Source: Limanda limanda (taxonomy: Eukaryota > Chordata > Actinopteri > Pleuronectiformes > Pleuronectidae). From it: a stretch of 64,000 bases of DNA. The position numbers and the translations under genes were made by a program. Location: assembly GCF_963576545.1 (NCBI RefSeq), contig NC_083655.1, forward strand, positions 21,436,204 through 21,500,203, in the 5' to 3' direction. The notes below the pieces were generated by a model. It made no database searches, was not told the DNA's origin, and was given only the letters and a program-made list of their open reading frames with translations. The number at the start of each line of letters is the position of its first letter. Within the stretch, counting starts at the first letter, position 1. Below are positions 37,596 through 48,822 of this stretch, in pieces.

Positions 37596-37671
37596 CATGA
37601 TATTGAAACCAGCCCCTGTGTCCTCTATTCCATTTTGCCGTCGTAATGTAAGACTGACATAACTCTTGTCT

Positions 37672-37915
37672 TAAAGGTCCAGTGTGTACGATTTAGGTGA
37701 AAGAGATCTATCAACAGAAATTTAATATAAAGTAATCCTAGAGATTGTTTCATCTAAATTATACAAATTGTGGTTTTATTTACTCTAGAATGGGCCCTTT
37801 AAATTGAAATACTTATATTTTCATCAGGTGGGGTCCTCTCTTTCGAGGCCGCCATGTTTCTTGTAGTAGCCCAGACTGGACAAACTAAACATCCGTTGAG
37901 TTTTTATGACAAATG
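37672..37915 (+). repeat. Fish non-autonomous repeat (family B)
   Basis: TTAAAGGTCCAGTGTGTACGATTTAGG start, CTCTAGAATGGGCCCTTTAAATTG centre, then GGCCGCCATGTTTCTTGTAGTAGCCCAGACTGGACAAAC: a repeat found across teleosts. 3' truncated. Marks the end of the TE-free plppr4 3' UTR. Confidence 0.75.
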
Positions 37916-37919
37916 ACGG

Positions 37920-38640
37920 TAATAGTGATGTGTCGTTTGTGAACGATTCGTTCATTTTCAACGAATCCTTACAAGGACTCGGGAGTAACGAGTCCTCTCA
38001 AAGAGTGATTGTTCATTTTCTCGTGGTCGCGCATCGGTACTGTTGCGTAGGCTCAGTCAAGGAAACAGAAATGATTCGTTCACTTCCCGACTGGGTTTTC
38101 GGGTACGAGTCTTTGGATCATTTTTCACGTGACCTGCATAGGCTCAGTACTGGTAGCTAGAGGAAACAGAAATTATTTGTTCATTTTGACTGGGTCTTCG
38201 GGTACGAGTCTTTGGATCCTTTTTCACGTGACCTGCATAGGCTCACTACTGTTAGCTAGAGGAAACAGAAATGATTCGTTCATTTCCCGACTGGGTCTTT
38301 GTACGAGTCTTTGGATCCTTTTTCACGTGACCTGCATTGGTTTACTAGAGGAAACAGTTACCTCATTACCTTTCGCGTGACCGCTGTTTTAGAAAGACGT
38401 GAATGATATTCGTTCACATACTGACTGGTTTTGTTATTTTCACTTTACATTTACACTTACAGTTCAGTGCAGCGTAATTGTTTGCCGTGATAATTAAATG
38501 CTAGTGTGATGATAAATGACCATTTCAAATCATCCAAACTGTCATGATACATTATGTTGAAATGAACGAATGACTCGAAAAAGATTCGTTAATTTTACTT
38601 GGACTTGAGTTTTTATCGTACTTAGTCCTAAAATCAGATA
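37920..38640 (+). repeat. Interspersed repeat with internal ~100 bp tandem array
   Basis: Starts GTGATGTGTCGTTTGTGAACGATTCGTTCATTTTC-like and ends GAATGACTCGAAAAAGATTCGTT, the ends being loosely inverted. Inside, units starting GGAAACAGAA recur at 38061, 38162, 38261 and 38350 (periods 101, 99, 89 bp), each holding GGGTACGAGTCTTTGGATC and TTTTTCACGTGACCTGCAT. Open frames across it are artefacts. Confidence 0.75.
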
Positions 38641-41185
38641 GTTATTATGGTCGGTGACTTTAAAATTCATGTTGATAATAGTAATAATAGCCTTAGCGTA
38701 GCATTAATTTCAGTATTAGAGTCAATTGGGTGCAAAGTGTGTACACCAACCTACTCATTGTTTTAACCACACACTTGACCTTGTACCGTCATACGGTGTC
38801 AAAATGGAACATCGAATAGTACTTCCACATAATCCGATTCTATCAGTCCATAACTTAATAACCTTTGATTTCTTATCATCAGAATATATGCCACTAATAC
38901 AAAACTCCTTTTCTAGATGTCTACCTGATAGTGCTGTAGCTAAATTTAAGGAAATAATTCCAATTACATTTATCCCTGCATTATCCGTCGATATAACCAA
39001 CGAATCTTTAAAACTCTAGGTCCACTATGATTGACCTGTAAAGTCATTACGGGTAACATTAGATAACATAACGCCTTTAAAAAAGAAACGTTTAAAGCTG
39101 AGTAAATTAGCTCCGTGGTATAATTCTAAACACACATGAATTAAAACAAGCGTCAAGAAAACTAGAAAGGCGCTCCAACAACTCTGTTGAGATATCGCCT
39201 AGCCTTGAAAAATAGTGTTAAGCATATAAGAAGGCCCTCCACAAAGCAAGAGCTGCCTTCTACTCCAAATAAATAGAAGAAAATAAAAACAACCAAAGGT
39301 TTCTGTTCAGCACTGTAGCCAGGCTGACAGAGTCACACCTCCACAGAACCCAGTATTCCTCGATCCCTAAATAGCAATATCTATATGACCTTCTTTAATA
39401 ATAAAATTCTAACTATTAAAAAAATAAAATCAACCATCTCCTGCCCTCAGTTGGCACTAATACCCCACCAAGAACAGAAATCTCATAAACAGCTGAGAAT
39501 CTGACCAATTATTATTCTCACTGATGAACTTGTATTTTAGATCCCATTCCTACAAAATTACTGAAAGACATTCTGCCCCTGATTGATAGTACGTTTCTGA
39601 ACACAATCAATCTCATTATCATCAGGATGTGTACCACAGTCCTCTACACTAGCTGTAATCAAACCGCTTCTCAGAAAATCCACCCTGGACCCGGAGGTTG
39701 TATCCTACTCAGGGCCGGCCCTGGCAATGTTGGCGCCCTAGGCGGGATTTCAGAATGGCGCCCCCCCCAACATACATACGCAAATTGTCATGCATCCCCA
39801 AGAACTTTTGGACTGTAAACAGATGCACACACAGGCAGACAAAATTCTAAGCTATAAAAAATAATGAAAATATATAATAAAAATATAAAAAGTCTGAACT
39901 CAGCTGTAGTGACAGCATATCATGTCATGTCGACAAAAATAAACATTAATGATGTCCGCAATTGGGGTGATTCTACCTCTATATTGTTCTTTCTTCTCCT
40001 CCCCTACTTTGCTGCGCTTTCTGAATCGTGCACCTGATAATTTAATCCTTTTTTGACTCATCTTCAACTCTTACCACAGTCTAACACGCCCCCCCCACAC
40101 ACACACACAAGAGAGTATGTGCCTGTGTGTTTCTGTCTGTTTAGACACAACTGACAAATGTGTGGATTAAGCAGTGTTTGGCAAGTTACTGAAAATTAGT
40201 AATTAGTTACAGTTACTAGTCACTTCTTTTAAAATTAATTGATTTACCCCACCAGTTACTGTATATCAAAAGTAATTAGTTACTAGGGAAAGTAACTTTT
40301 AAGTTACCTTTATGTCTGCTTTTTAATTGTAATGAATATGAACAGTACTGAACAGTAAAAATTACCGGATCCTCTGCGTTATGACTCATGCTCAAGACCC
40401 TCGTCTCGGTCACGTCACTTTTTCGCTGAATACAAACCAGCACGGTATTTGTCGGACCCATTTTTCAACAAACCAGGTTAATCCAGCATGTCTGTTTAAG
40501 AAGAAGATCAGCTGCTGGAGATCAAAAGTGACGGCGGCCTTAAAAGTATGTTTTGAGAAAACAACTCTACCGGTGTCCTGGATCGCCACAACAGCACTAA
40601 CAACTCTGTTGCCATTTCCGACATCATATCTGTAGTGACATGATAGATCGTATGAAATATATCAATTTTCAGTGTGTTTTCCAGCCCGATTTGCTCGCAG
40701 CGAGCGAAAACAATAGAACAGACCCCGGAACCATCGCTGCAGATTGCGAGCCGGCCGGGGCGCTGCCGGTGCGAACAGCCCAATTATTTAACATGGGCGC
40801 GGAAAGGAGGCGGACAGCTTTCGTGGCGCTTCGCGGCGCTTCCATCTCCGGTGCGTCCCCGGGTTTAGAAGATGATGTTGTGATGTGAATGTTTTGGTTT
40901 ACATTGCATGTGTCACGTCATGATAAATCAGTCCCTTGTGCCGCCCTCTCGGCATTTTGCGCCCTAGGCAACCGCCTACTTCGACTATGCCAGGAGCCGC
41001 CCCTGATCCTACTACAGACCAATATCCAACCTCCCCTTCCTGTCTAAAATCCTTGAAAAGGTTGGAGCCAATCAGCTGTGTGAGTTTCTCCAGGAAAGTA
41101 ATGTATATGAGGACTTTCAGTCTGGGTTTGGAGCTAAACACAGCATGGAGACAGCCTTGACAAAAGTCACTAATGACCTTCAATA
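38640..41185 (+). pseudogene. L2-like LINE remnant, split by a hAT insertion
   Basis: Plus-strand pieces in order: VGDFKIHVDN (endonuclease), HCFNHTLDLV and LITFDFLS, a linker with many stops, LDPIPTKLLKDILPLI (about 39540-39600), then after the hAT, coding for PISNLPFLSKILEKV-like and FQSGFGAKHSMETAL-like RT segments (41015-41165). Multiple stops and frameshifts; inactive. Interrupted exactly at 39709/41006. Confidence 0.85.
39710..41005. mobile_element. 1.3 kb hAT-type element nested in the LINE
   Basis: Termini CAGGGCCGGCCCTGGCAATG and ..GCCAGGAGCCGCCCCTG form inverted repeats; exact 8 bp duplication ATCCTACT at 39702-39709 and 41006-41013. Next to both ends sits GCGCCCTAGGC, in inverted orientation. 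No transposase frame. An inner block at about 40165-40310, rich in AAGTTACT/TAGTTACTAG, looks like a separate repeat carried inside. A GC-rich segment lies at 40680-40870. Confidence 0.87.
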
Positions 41186-41194
41186 GGACTTCGC

Positions 41195-41661
41195 TCTTCT
41201 GGACTGAGGCTTCAGATGTTGATCCTGGAATCTGATGGAGCCTCACTCCCAGTTTGGGACTCTCAATCCCCAGTGCCCCTATAACCACAGGGTTCACATT
41301 AGTCTTAACCTTACACATTTCTTCCAGCTGTACTTTCAACCCTTGGTACTTCAAAATCTTTTCGTGTTCCTTCTTTCTGATAATGCTGTCAGCTGGTATT
41401 ACCATATCTACTATTACTGCCTTCTTCTCCTGTTTGTTGATCACCAGTACATCCGGTTGGTAAGCCGCTAGCTGTCTGTCAGTCTAGAATCTGAAGATCC
41501 ATAGGACCTTAGCCCTGTTGTTTTCAACCACCTTGGTGGTGGGTCCCATTGGGATTTGGGATCTTCTAATCCATACTGGGTGCAGATGTTCATGTAAACT
41601 ATTCCAACTATTTGCTTGTGCCTTTCCGTATACGCTGTTCCAGCTTGCATCTTATACCCTT
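41195..41661 (-). pseudogene. LINE C-terminal region fragment (R2/NeSL-like style)
   Basis: Minus strand: AGTAYTERHKQIVGIVY.NIC..YGLE.PKSQW (41671-41520), then KKAVIVDMVIPADS.IRKKEHEKILKYQGL and NPVVIGALG..SPKLG, ending STSEASVQKSEVL. These follow the C-terminal region of restriction-endonuclease-type LINE proteins common in fish. A frameshift near 41450-41470 breaks it. Clade assignment uncertain. Confidence 0.7.
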
Positions 41662-42560
41662 CAATCATCAATCAATCAAGTTTTATTTGTATAGCCCACA
41701 TTCACAAATCACAATTCGTCTCATAGGGCTTTAACATGGTGTGACATCCTCTGTCCTTAACCCTCAACAAGAGTAAGGAAAAACTACTAAAAAACCTTTT
41801 TAACAGGTAAAAATATGTAGAAACCTCAGAGAGAGCCACATGTTAGGGATCCCTCCCCCAGGACGGACAGAAGTGCAATAGATGTCAAGTGTAAGAAAAC
41901 ATCATCAGGATTAAAGTTTTTAGCAGCATCGATGACGGTAAACATTTTTCAATACTATGTGTGAAGCAGTCCTGCTGCAATCATAGTCTCTGGTCAGCAG
42001 CCAGCAAGATCACGATCCAGCATCAGGATGGGATCCACTATAGTCCACAGTCATTGTCCACTGCCGCCAGTTAGGATCCATCATCAGCCGCCGCCTCGGT
42101 CGTGGTCCACCATCATCCGATGCCACCGTGACAAAGGATCCTCTATTATCACTGCGATCAGCCGGCACGATACAGAATCCACAAAACTGGAACCACCATT
42201 GCGACCTCCGACACGCGATCCACAATCCTAATCCATGGTGCGGCCACAGCTGTGGCCCTGCATCCGCGGGCGCTAAGGCACAGAAACTCCGGGAAAGGGG
42301 TCAAGTTAGTAACATGTACTGATGAGATAAGAATTATTTTGATGTGATAAGTATGGAGAAGAGGAAGGAGAAGCAGGAAAGAGAAGCTCCGTGTGTCATG
42401 TGTCATAAATTCCCTGTGCGTTTTAGCGTCATCTGCCGCACTAATTAGCTCTAACTATAAGCTTTATCAAAAAGGAAGGTTTTCAGTCTACTCTTAAACG
42501 AACTGAGCGTGTCTGCTTCCCGAACTGAAAGTGAGAGATTATTCCACAGCACCCTACCCT
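41661..42560 (+). repeat. Family A repeat, longest copy in the window
   Basis: Starts ATCAATCAATCAAGTTTTATTTG, runs through GGACGGACAGAAGTGCAAT and a GATCC/ATCATC-rich core (42000-42230), then AAACTCCGGGAAAGGGGTC, AACATGTACTGATGAGATAA, GTGTGTCATGTGTC and AAGCTTTATCAAAAAGGAAGG near 42460. Serves as the reference for fragments at 1-595, 596-1052, 1747-2380, 55430-55490, 56178-56330 and 59624-59692. Confidence 0.75.
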
Positions 42561-42795
42561 TCTGTTATATGCTGGACTGTCTCAGTGGCGTCTGCACCTT
42601 GGGTCTTGTCTGTTGCGATAAACCCTGAACTCTATGGCTCTTGTTTCCTAGGGTCTAGCTGGTGTGACTATTATTTCTTTATTCACTCAAGCCTGAGGTA
42701 AGGCGGTTATCATTAAGGATCTTGCCTAGTGATCCACACTAGACTCGAACCCCTATCTCCCTTCCCAAAGTCAGTGGTGTAGCTCACTATACATA

Positions 42796-42819
42796 TAGGT
42801 GATATATATATCACCTATA

Positions 42820-42893
<74 letters not shown>
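42796..42893. repeat. (TA)n microsatellite with a palindromic start
   Basis: ATAGGTGATATATATATCACCTAT (read as two 12 bp arms) precedes about 35-40 TA units to 42893. Such tracts can extrude cruciforms. Confidence 0.9.
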
Positions 42894-42896
<3 letters not shown>

Positions 42897-43282
42897 AACA
42901 CATATAAACCCAAAATTGATAAACTTATCATACACACACACTGGTTTCCAACCCTATACACCCTGAGAACAAATTAAAAACATTATTTTGTTATTATGTT
43001 TTCTATGCAACCCATAACTTTTGTTTCATGGAATGTCTGTGTCATTCACTAACAAGCAAAATGAATAAAAGTCATAAATCATCAACTCAAAGAGACAGAC
43101 GTATGCCTATTACAGGAAACTGGCCTAAATAATTCACAGCACATTACTTTGCTCTATTCAGCCAACTACAATGGTAAATTGAGCTTTTCCTCTGATCGAC
43201 CACTCAAAGTTTCACTCAGCCATACACATAGAAATGATACTGGGATTCTTCTATGAGCCACAATATATATATATCAGTATCC

Positions 43283-43490
43283 TGCGGCTGTGGCTGAGGG
43301 GTAGAGTGGTCGTTCTCCAACATGAAGGTCGGCAGTTCGATCCCCAGTCTGACCCATCTGCACGCTGAAGTAACCTTGGCCAAGATGCTGAACCCTGAAT
43401 GGCCCCCCCATAGAATAACAAAGTGCTGCGAATAGATGCACTGTATGAATGTGTGTGTGAATGGGTGATTTACCAAAACCATTTAAGGAC
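43283..43490 (+). repeat. tRNA-headed SINE
   Basis: A box TGGCTGAGGGGTAGAGTGG from about 43291 and B box GGCAGTTCGATCCC at 43331-43344, followed by CATCTGCACGCTGAAG and TGTATGAATGTGTGTGTGAATGGG. The body is not tRNA-like beyond the head, so it is a SINE, not a tRNA gene. Confidence 0.85.
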
Positions 43491-43579
43491 ACTATTCTAT
43501 TACACTAATCCGATTCATAATTGAAATCCCTTTATGCACAATGATTCGATACTAGACAACACTATACCCACTTAAATTG

Positions 43580-45480
43580 AAGCAGGTTTCCCTCGGCTCC
43601 TTAAAAGGTCTTTGTGGCAGTGGACCATGCAACGGGCTCTCACCACAGCAGCCAGAGACAAACCATTCGCTCTTCAACATCTCAACGTCCGTTATTTCGA
43701 GACCATGGCGCAAACGTAAACTTAAATACAACGTAAATCCAGCATCAGTGTCGGCCTCTCCACCGCTGAGTGACCAGGAACAGGGGCTGCAGGTCCTGCA
43801 GCCGTCGGCCTCTTCGCTGATGAGGGACCAGGCACAAGGCCTGCAGGTGTTGGCCTCACCACTGACGTTGGGGTAGGAACTGAGGCAGTGGGTGTGGAAA
43901 CAGGAGCAGGGGGCGTGGAGACAGGGCCCTCCGGTTTCCCTGCCGATCTTGGAGCAGGGACAGGAGTAGGGGGCGTTGGCTTCACCGCTGACTTCCGTGC
44001 AAGAACAGGGGGTGCGGCTTCACCGCTGACCTCGGTGCAGGGGACGCTGGACTCGGCACAGGGGCAGGAAGGGGCTTGGAGAAAAGACCAGGTTTGGAGA
44101 CGTCACAGCGGATGTACCCAAAACCTAAGCTGTGCCCTCAACCAGCTTCAGTGCTGCGCAAGGGCGCAGAATCGATGACATGCCCGCCGCCGGCTTCTCC
44201 AGAGCTGTGCAGGGATGTGGACTCGGGGCCGTGCTCGCAGTCACCCTCAGCTCTGCATGTAGACAGAGAATCAGGGCCGCGCTAACCACCATGCTGAAGG
44301 AGGTGGTTAGCCAACCAGGCCAGCTGGCGCTCCATCAGCGTCGTCTTCCTCTCCACCTGCCTCAGGAGCATCTCCAGCTCTTGTCTAGTCTCCGCTCTCT
44401 GCTGCCTGTACGTGGTCACAAGATCCTCCACCATCCTCACCAGACTACCATGGTTATCCGAGGTTCTCAGCCAGTCCATAGTCCATGAGGTTCACGTCCG
44501 ATCCTGAATCCATCAACACTGGCAGCTGCAGAGAAAGAGAGGAAGAAGACACAGTAACCAGAACCTTTGGATGTGAAGGGTTTGAAATAAAGTGTGTCTG
44601 CCTCACCAATTCCCTCATCAGTGATGAGCCCGATCTTTTAACAGGCATAAGGTGAGGAGATGTCCTGACTGCCCTAAGTAGAAGCATCTGCCCTCCAGGA
44701 GTCGAAGGCGCCGCATCTCAGCTGACAGTTGAGTGCGTCCTAACTGCATGGGTTCCCCAGCTCATTCAGGAGATGATCCACTGATAGATGAGCCGAAATC
44801 AGCTGCCGTTGAAGCATGAGCTGAACCAGGTGAAGGTCGACAAAGACTGGGGCTTTGGATCTTTCTCCTTCGGTCGGAAAGTCTTTTATCAATGCGGATA
44901 ACAATGGCTGTCAATTGGTCTAAGTCACTGGGTAAGTAGAGAGGAGCTAACTGGTCCTTTAACTGAGGTGAAATAAAGCTGATTGGTTCCAGCCGCTATC
45001 TGCCGCTAAGATACGGAATTCTATGGCATGTCTGTGACGCTCAGCTTACCCTGACGAAGGCTAACAAGTGACCTGGCTTCCTCTCTACCTGGAGAGATGT
45101 GCGGAAAATCCTGGATAGCGTATTGGTGAATGTTTGGAGGCTCTCCCACACCGACAACCTGCGAGAAAAAAAGACCGGTAATCACCAGAGTCGCCGGAAA
45201 ACCTTTCCGGACAGTAGAGTCTAATCATGGAGACACTGGGAGATGTGGTGGGGAGAACAAGGGCGAAGCCGGGGCTTCGGTGACTGTAGTGGAGGGAAAC
45301 GCCATGGTGGACGCCTGACCACTCGTTGCTTTGCTGGAACCGTTCGTCTCTTGGAGTCGCTGCACTTGCTTAGTGAAGAAGATAAGTCGCTCACCAAATG
45401 ATGTCAATAGCTGGGTGTGTTGGATACTGGGTGCAGCGAAGCTCTCTCTCAGGGTCGTACTTCCTCCTCCTGTCTCACAA
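43580..45480 (-). pseudogene. Degenerate Ty3/gypsy-type LTR retrotransposon (gag-protease part)
   Basis: Minus strand, GC-richer than its surroundings. A gag-like frame begins near 45407; EPMQLGR precedes a zinc knuckle at 44686-44645 with CX2CX4HX4C spacing, but the second Cys is Leu. Next comes a retropepsin-like active site LPVLMDSGSDVNLMD (DSG at about 44510-44496). Coiled charged text (44479-44282) and a Pro/Thr/Val-rich repeat region (PAPVSTPT, 43985-43722) follow. Frames are interrupted and no LTRs were recognised. Inactive. Confidence 0.72.
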
Positions 45481-45489
45481 TCTTTTTTC

Positions 45490-48400
45490 CATGCGCTTTA
45501 ATGGGGTTGCGCAATGAAGCTGAGTCGGCTGGGTCCACGTGTGAAGATACCTAAAGAGATAGATACAAGCGTGAGTATCAAAGTAAAACAGAAAGTGACA
45601 TAAGACATGAACCAGGAAATGCTGTGAGTATGTGTGTGTGCGTAACCATGACAGAAACAATAATTCAGGCCAGGAATTTGACTCCATCATAGGCCACTGC
45701 CACCCTGTTCACTTTATCAGCCACACCACCAATCCTGTAGGCTAAACCTATTTTTTCATGTAACAAGTACCAGATTACTTATGAATTTCGCCTCTTTGCT
45801 CATCTGGGAGGAAATTTATCCAGATTACAACATGTAATTTATCTGAATACTGAGTATTCAAGATGGGTGAACCCTCAAAGACTGATTAGGAATTCACCAA
45901 TGATTCTATCATAGCGCATACAGCTAAAATATTCAAATGTTTATATTTATTTTCAAGAACTAAGCATCAAAAGTATCAAAAACGTCACACACACACAGAG
46001 AGAGATTTAACACAAGCTACAACAATGTTAATAGGTAAAAAGTTTTAGATGACAACTTTCACTCAATGATGTCCAGTTTAGCCTGCTATTCATATTTATT
46101 TATTTGTATATGCTTAAGACAACAGAAAATAACGTTGATATTTTAGTTTAGGGTACACTAAGACCTAACATAAAGCATAGTCCATAAAACTGAAAATGTG
46201 TGTCATATGCACAACAATTACATTAAGCAGTTGCTGGCAATGAAATGCTTGGGTCACAGGCTCTCTTGTACCAATCTCAGAATATTACAAACGCTAAAAT
46301 ATAGAATAAAAAAATAGAAAATAAAATATATATATCAAAAATATCTACGGGCAGCGGTATTAAAATTAGACTGTTTCATGTTTAATATGTGGCCAGGGAC
46401 GTATTTGCGTTCGCACTGCAAAAGAAGGTGTCAACAATGTGATGTCATGAGAGGGAGTGTCATCGAGGGTAGATACATACATACAGCAGAGACAGCAACC
46501 AATCATGTCACCCGGCGACTACATGACTACATGTCCTACAGTCAGCAGGCCAGCCAGGGCCAAGGCTGCTGCCTAGCTGAAAGAGATTGCCCTGGAGAGA
46601 GAGGAGGACAGACACAGAAGGAGACAGACAGATAGAGAAAGAGAGCTTTATGTTACGAAAAGAACAACAAATGAGAAGTTCGCCTGAAAATACCTGTGTT
46701 TGTTTTGTTTAGCCGCTGTCTGCTGGAATCAAGTCAACCTTTGGCTAAAAAAATCGGATTACCTTATTTGAGTTAGAAACCACTGCTTGTCGTCTTCATT
46801 TGTGCACCTACGCCTCACAAGCTTCTTCTGACCTCTCAAGACATCACAACATGTGTCCCGGACCACCTCCAAATGTGGCCTCGGCAGTCGGATTTCAAAA
46901 AGCATTGATGATGCATTAGAATGCTTTCCCACATGTAGCTCACTTTATGCTGTCAGATCACTCAAGACAGATTTTAATACCAGGTCTGAAGGGCGTCTAT
47001 ATGTATCCTTCTTGTCCCATTCAGATGGTTGGTACTGTCAAATTCATAGAAAAGGTTGACTTTTTACACCGGTCTTCAACAACATTCTGAATCAATTGAA
47101 ATATTGTGGCTGGGTTTATGGAACATATCAAATAAGTGAAGCATTAGCATTCTGAGAGGCGTAGCAGGTTGGTCTCGAACCATCCACTCATGTCAGATTT
47201 CCAGTAAATAATGCAAATTGCTGTAATCCATAATTTAAAAATACACGCTGGAAAATGCCAAAGCTCTGTCATTCAAAATGACAAATTATTGAAAAGGTGG
47301 ATTGCGCTAGGTCCTACATTAGGTCTGCAGAGATTTGTTTCTGCTGTGGGTGGGGGAACAGAGGACAAATACAACATATAGAGTTTTCATAATTTTTTGT
47401 GTTTTTTGTTTTAACAGGATGCTGGTCTTTTATAAAATATCTGTGTTGTTCTTAGTGTGAGATTTAGGTTTACTTGAGGTCAGCAGTTCATACTGATGAT
47501 ACTGTTGATTAAAGCTGTAATGCATATTTCTGATATCACTAAGCTAAATGAAAGAGTAAAGATATTTAATCAATTGACCAAAAAAAGTCAAACTGAAAAA
47601 GATACACCTCAGCTGTCGTCTCTGCCTTTTCCAGTGGCTCACATTGTCAGTTCATACGGCATTGGACCTAAGAGCAGCAATGCTCTTGGAAAGCAGATGA
47701 GAATGACTATACTGTAGAATTCCCTACTACAAAAAAATAATATAATTACAATATACACTATATATATCATTTAATTATAATCAATATGGTGAACAGTGCT
47801 TTTTTGAGATCTAGAAAATATGTTTGGGAGTCAGTGTGGGTGTTGATGGACAATATATAGAAATTAAATTCTTCAAGACTAGAAATGTAAATACAGACAA
47901 TTTACCATTTTGTTCATTTATCAAACAACAATTGTCTCTTACCTGTATGATAATGTTATGTCAATGCAATTTTTTGTTCCTCTTTATCAGGGATCCATCC
48001 AGTAATCCTTGAAATTATTGTATTATCATATTAAACAAAAAAGTCACCCAATCGTCTCTCCTCATTCCTGAGTTTTAGCGAGAGAGAGAGGACAGCAAGG
48101 AGCAGGAGGACATTTGTTACTTTGTACGTCCTAATGTTGCAGACATTTTTAGATCCAGACCTGCAGTAGAATACCAGAAATTCTGTGGTGCAGAAGGATC
48201 TCACCTGTAAAGATAGAACAAGCAGGAATGTGGCTCACATATTGCGAGGCACGTCATACATGTTTTGTTTTTTATTTCTGGCATTTTGGAAGAGACGAGC
48301 ATATTCATTATAGAATGTCAGATTGGAAGCTGTGTTAAAGCTTTTTTCCCGAAGGTGCTCAAAATCCACAGAATGTTCACTAACAGTCAGATGACTGCTC

Positions 48401-48725
48401 ATTAGCAACAAGTGGGAAGAGACACCAGGTTTTGAAGTGTGTAGTGGATCTGGGTAAAGTGCTTGAGAAGACGGGGCTGAGCTACAGGCAGGTGGGGAAT
48501 AAGGCAGCATATACGCTGGATGATATCTACGTAGTCAACGGAACCTTTTGGAGATCATACTTGCATTTGAAATGAGAAAATTGACAGTTGCATGGAGAAG
48601 AGCAAGAGATTACATCAATCCAGTGGAACAAGAGGTACTCTCATCACCCTATTGCCCACTGTGCTGCTATGAAATACTCAGGCAGTCCAACATGTTTTCA
48701 GGTGCTTATCTTCTCTTGGGGTCTG
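45490..48725. other. No recognised gene or transposon
   Basis: AT-rich unique-looking DNA; small ORFs only, none with known motifs. Confidence 0.45.
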
Positions 48726-48727
48726 CA

Positions 48728-48822
48728 TTATAGCTTCGGCATGCAGATAAGGAAGACTGGGATCGAACTGCCGACCTTCTGGTTGGAGGACGACTGCTTT
48801 ACTCAGCCACAACTGCCCCATA
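48728..48822 (-). repeat. SINE head fragment
   Basis: GGCATGCAGATAAGGAAGACTGGGATCGAACTGCCGACCTTCTGGTTGGAGGACGAC in pieces and CAGCCACAACTGCC: reversed B box to A box of the same SINE family, tail missing. Confidence 0.75.

Larger units (their letters stand above)
33519..37612 (+). other. plppr4: plppr4 3' untranslated region (inferred)
   Basis: About 4.1 kb of AT-rich DNA after the stop, with no recognisable transposon apart from a (TA)n tract near 34776-34802, unlike the repeat-filled DNA that starts at 37.67 kb. Poly(A) signals AATAAA occur at 34636-34641 and at 37590-37595; the latter is followed by a T/G-rich stretch (CCTGTGTCCTC) and is the best candidate for the distal end. A long 3' UTR is usual for neuronal genes. 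Confidence 0.6.

Noticed and set aside
38051..38400. CRISPR-like array
   Set aside because: Units of about 100 bp repeat throughout, with no constant repeat plus unique spacers, in a vertebrate genome; it is an ordinary tandem repeat.
43291..43344. tRNA gene
   Set aside because: A and B boxes are present but the surrounding sequence continues as a SINE body seen in several other copies; no proper acceptor stem or 3' end.
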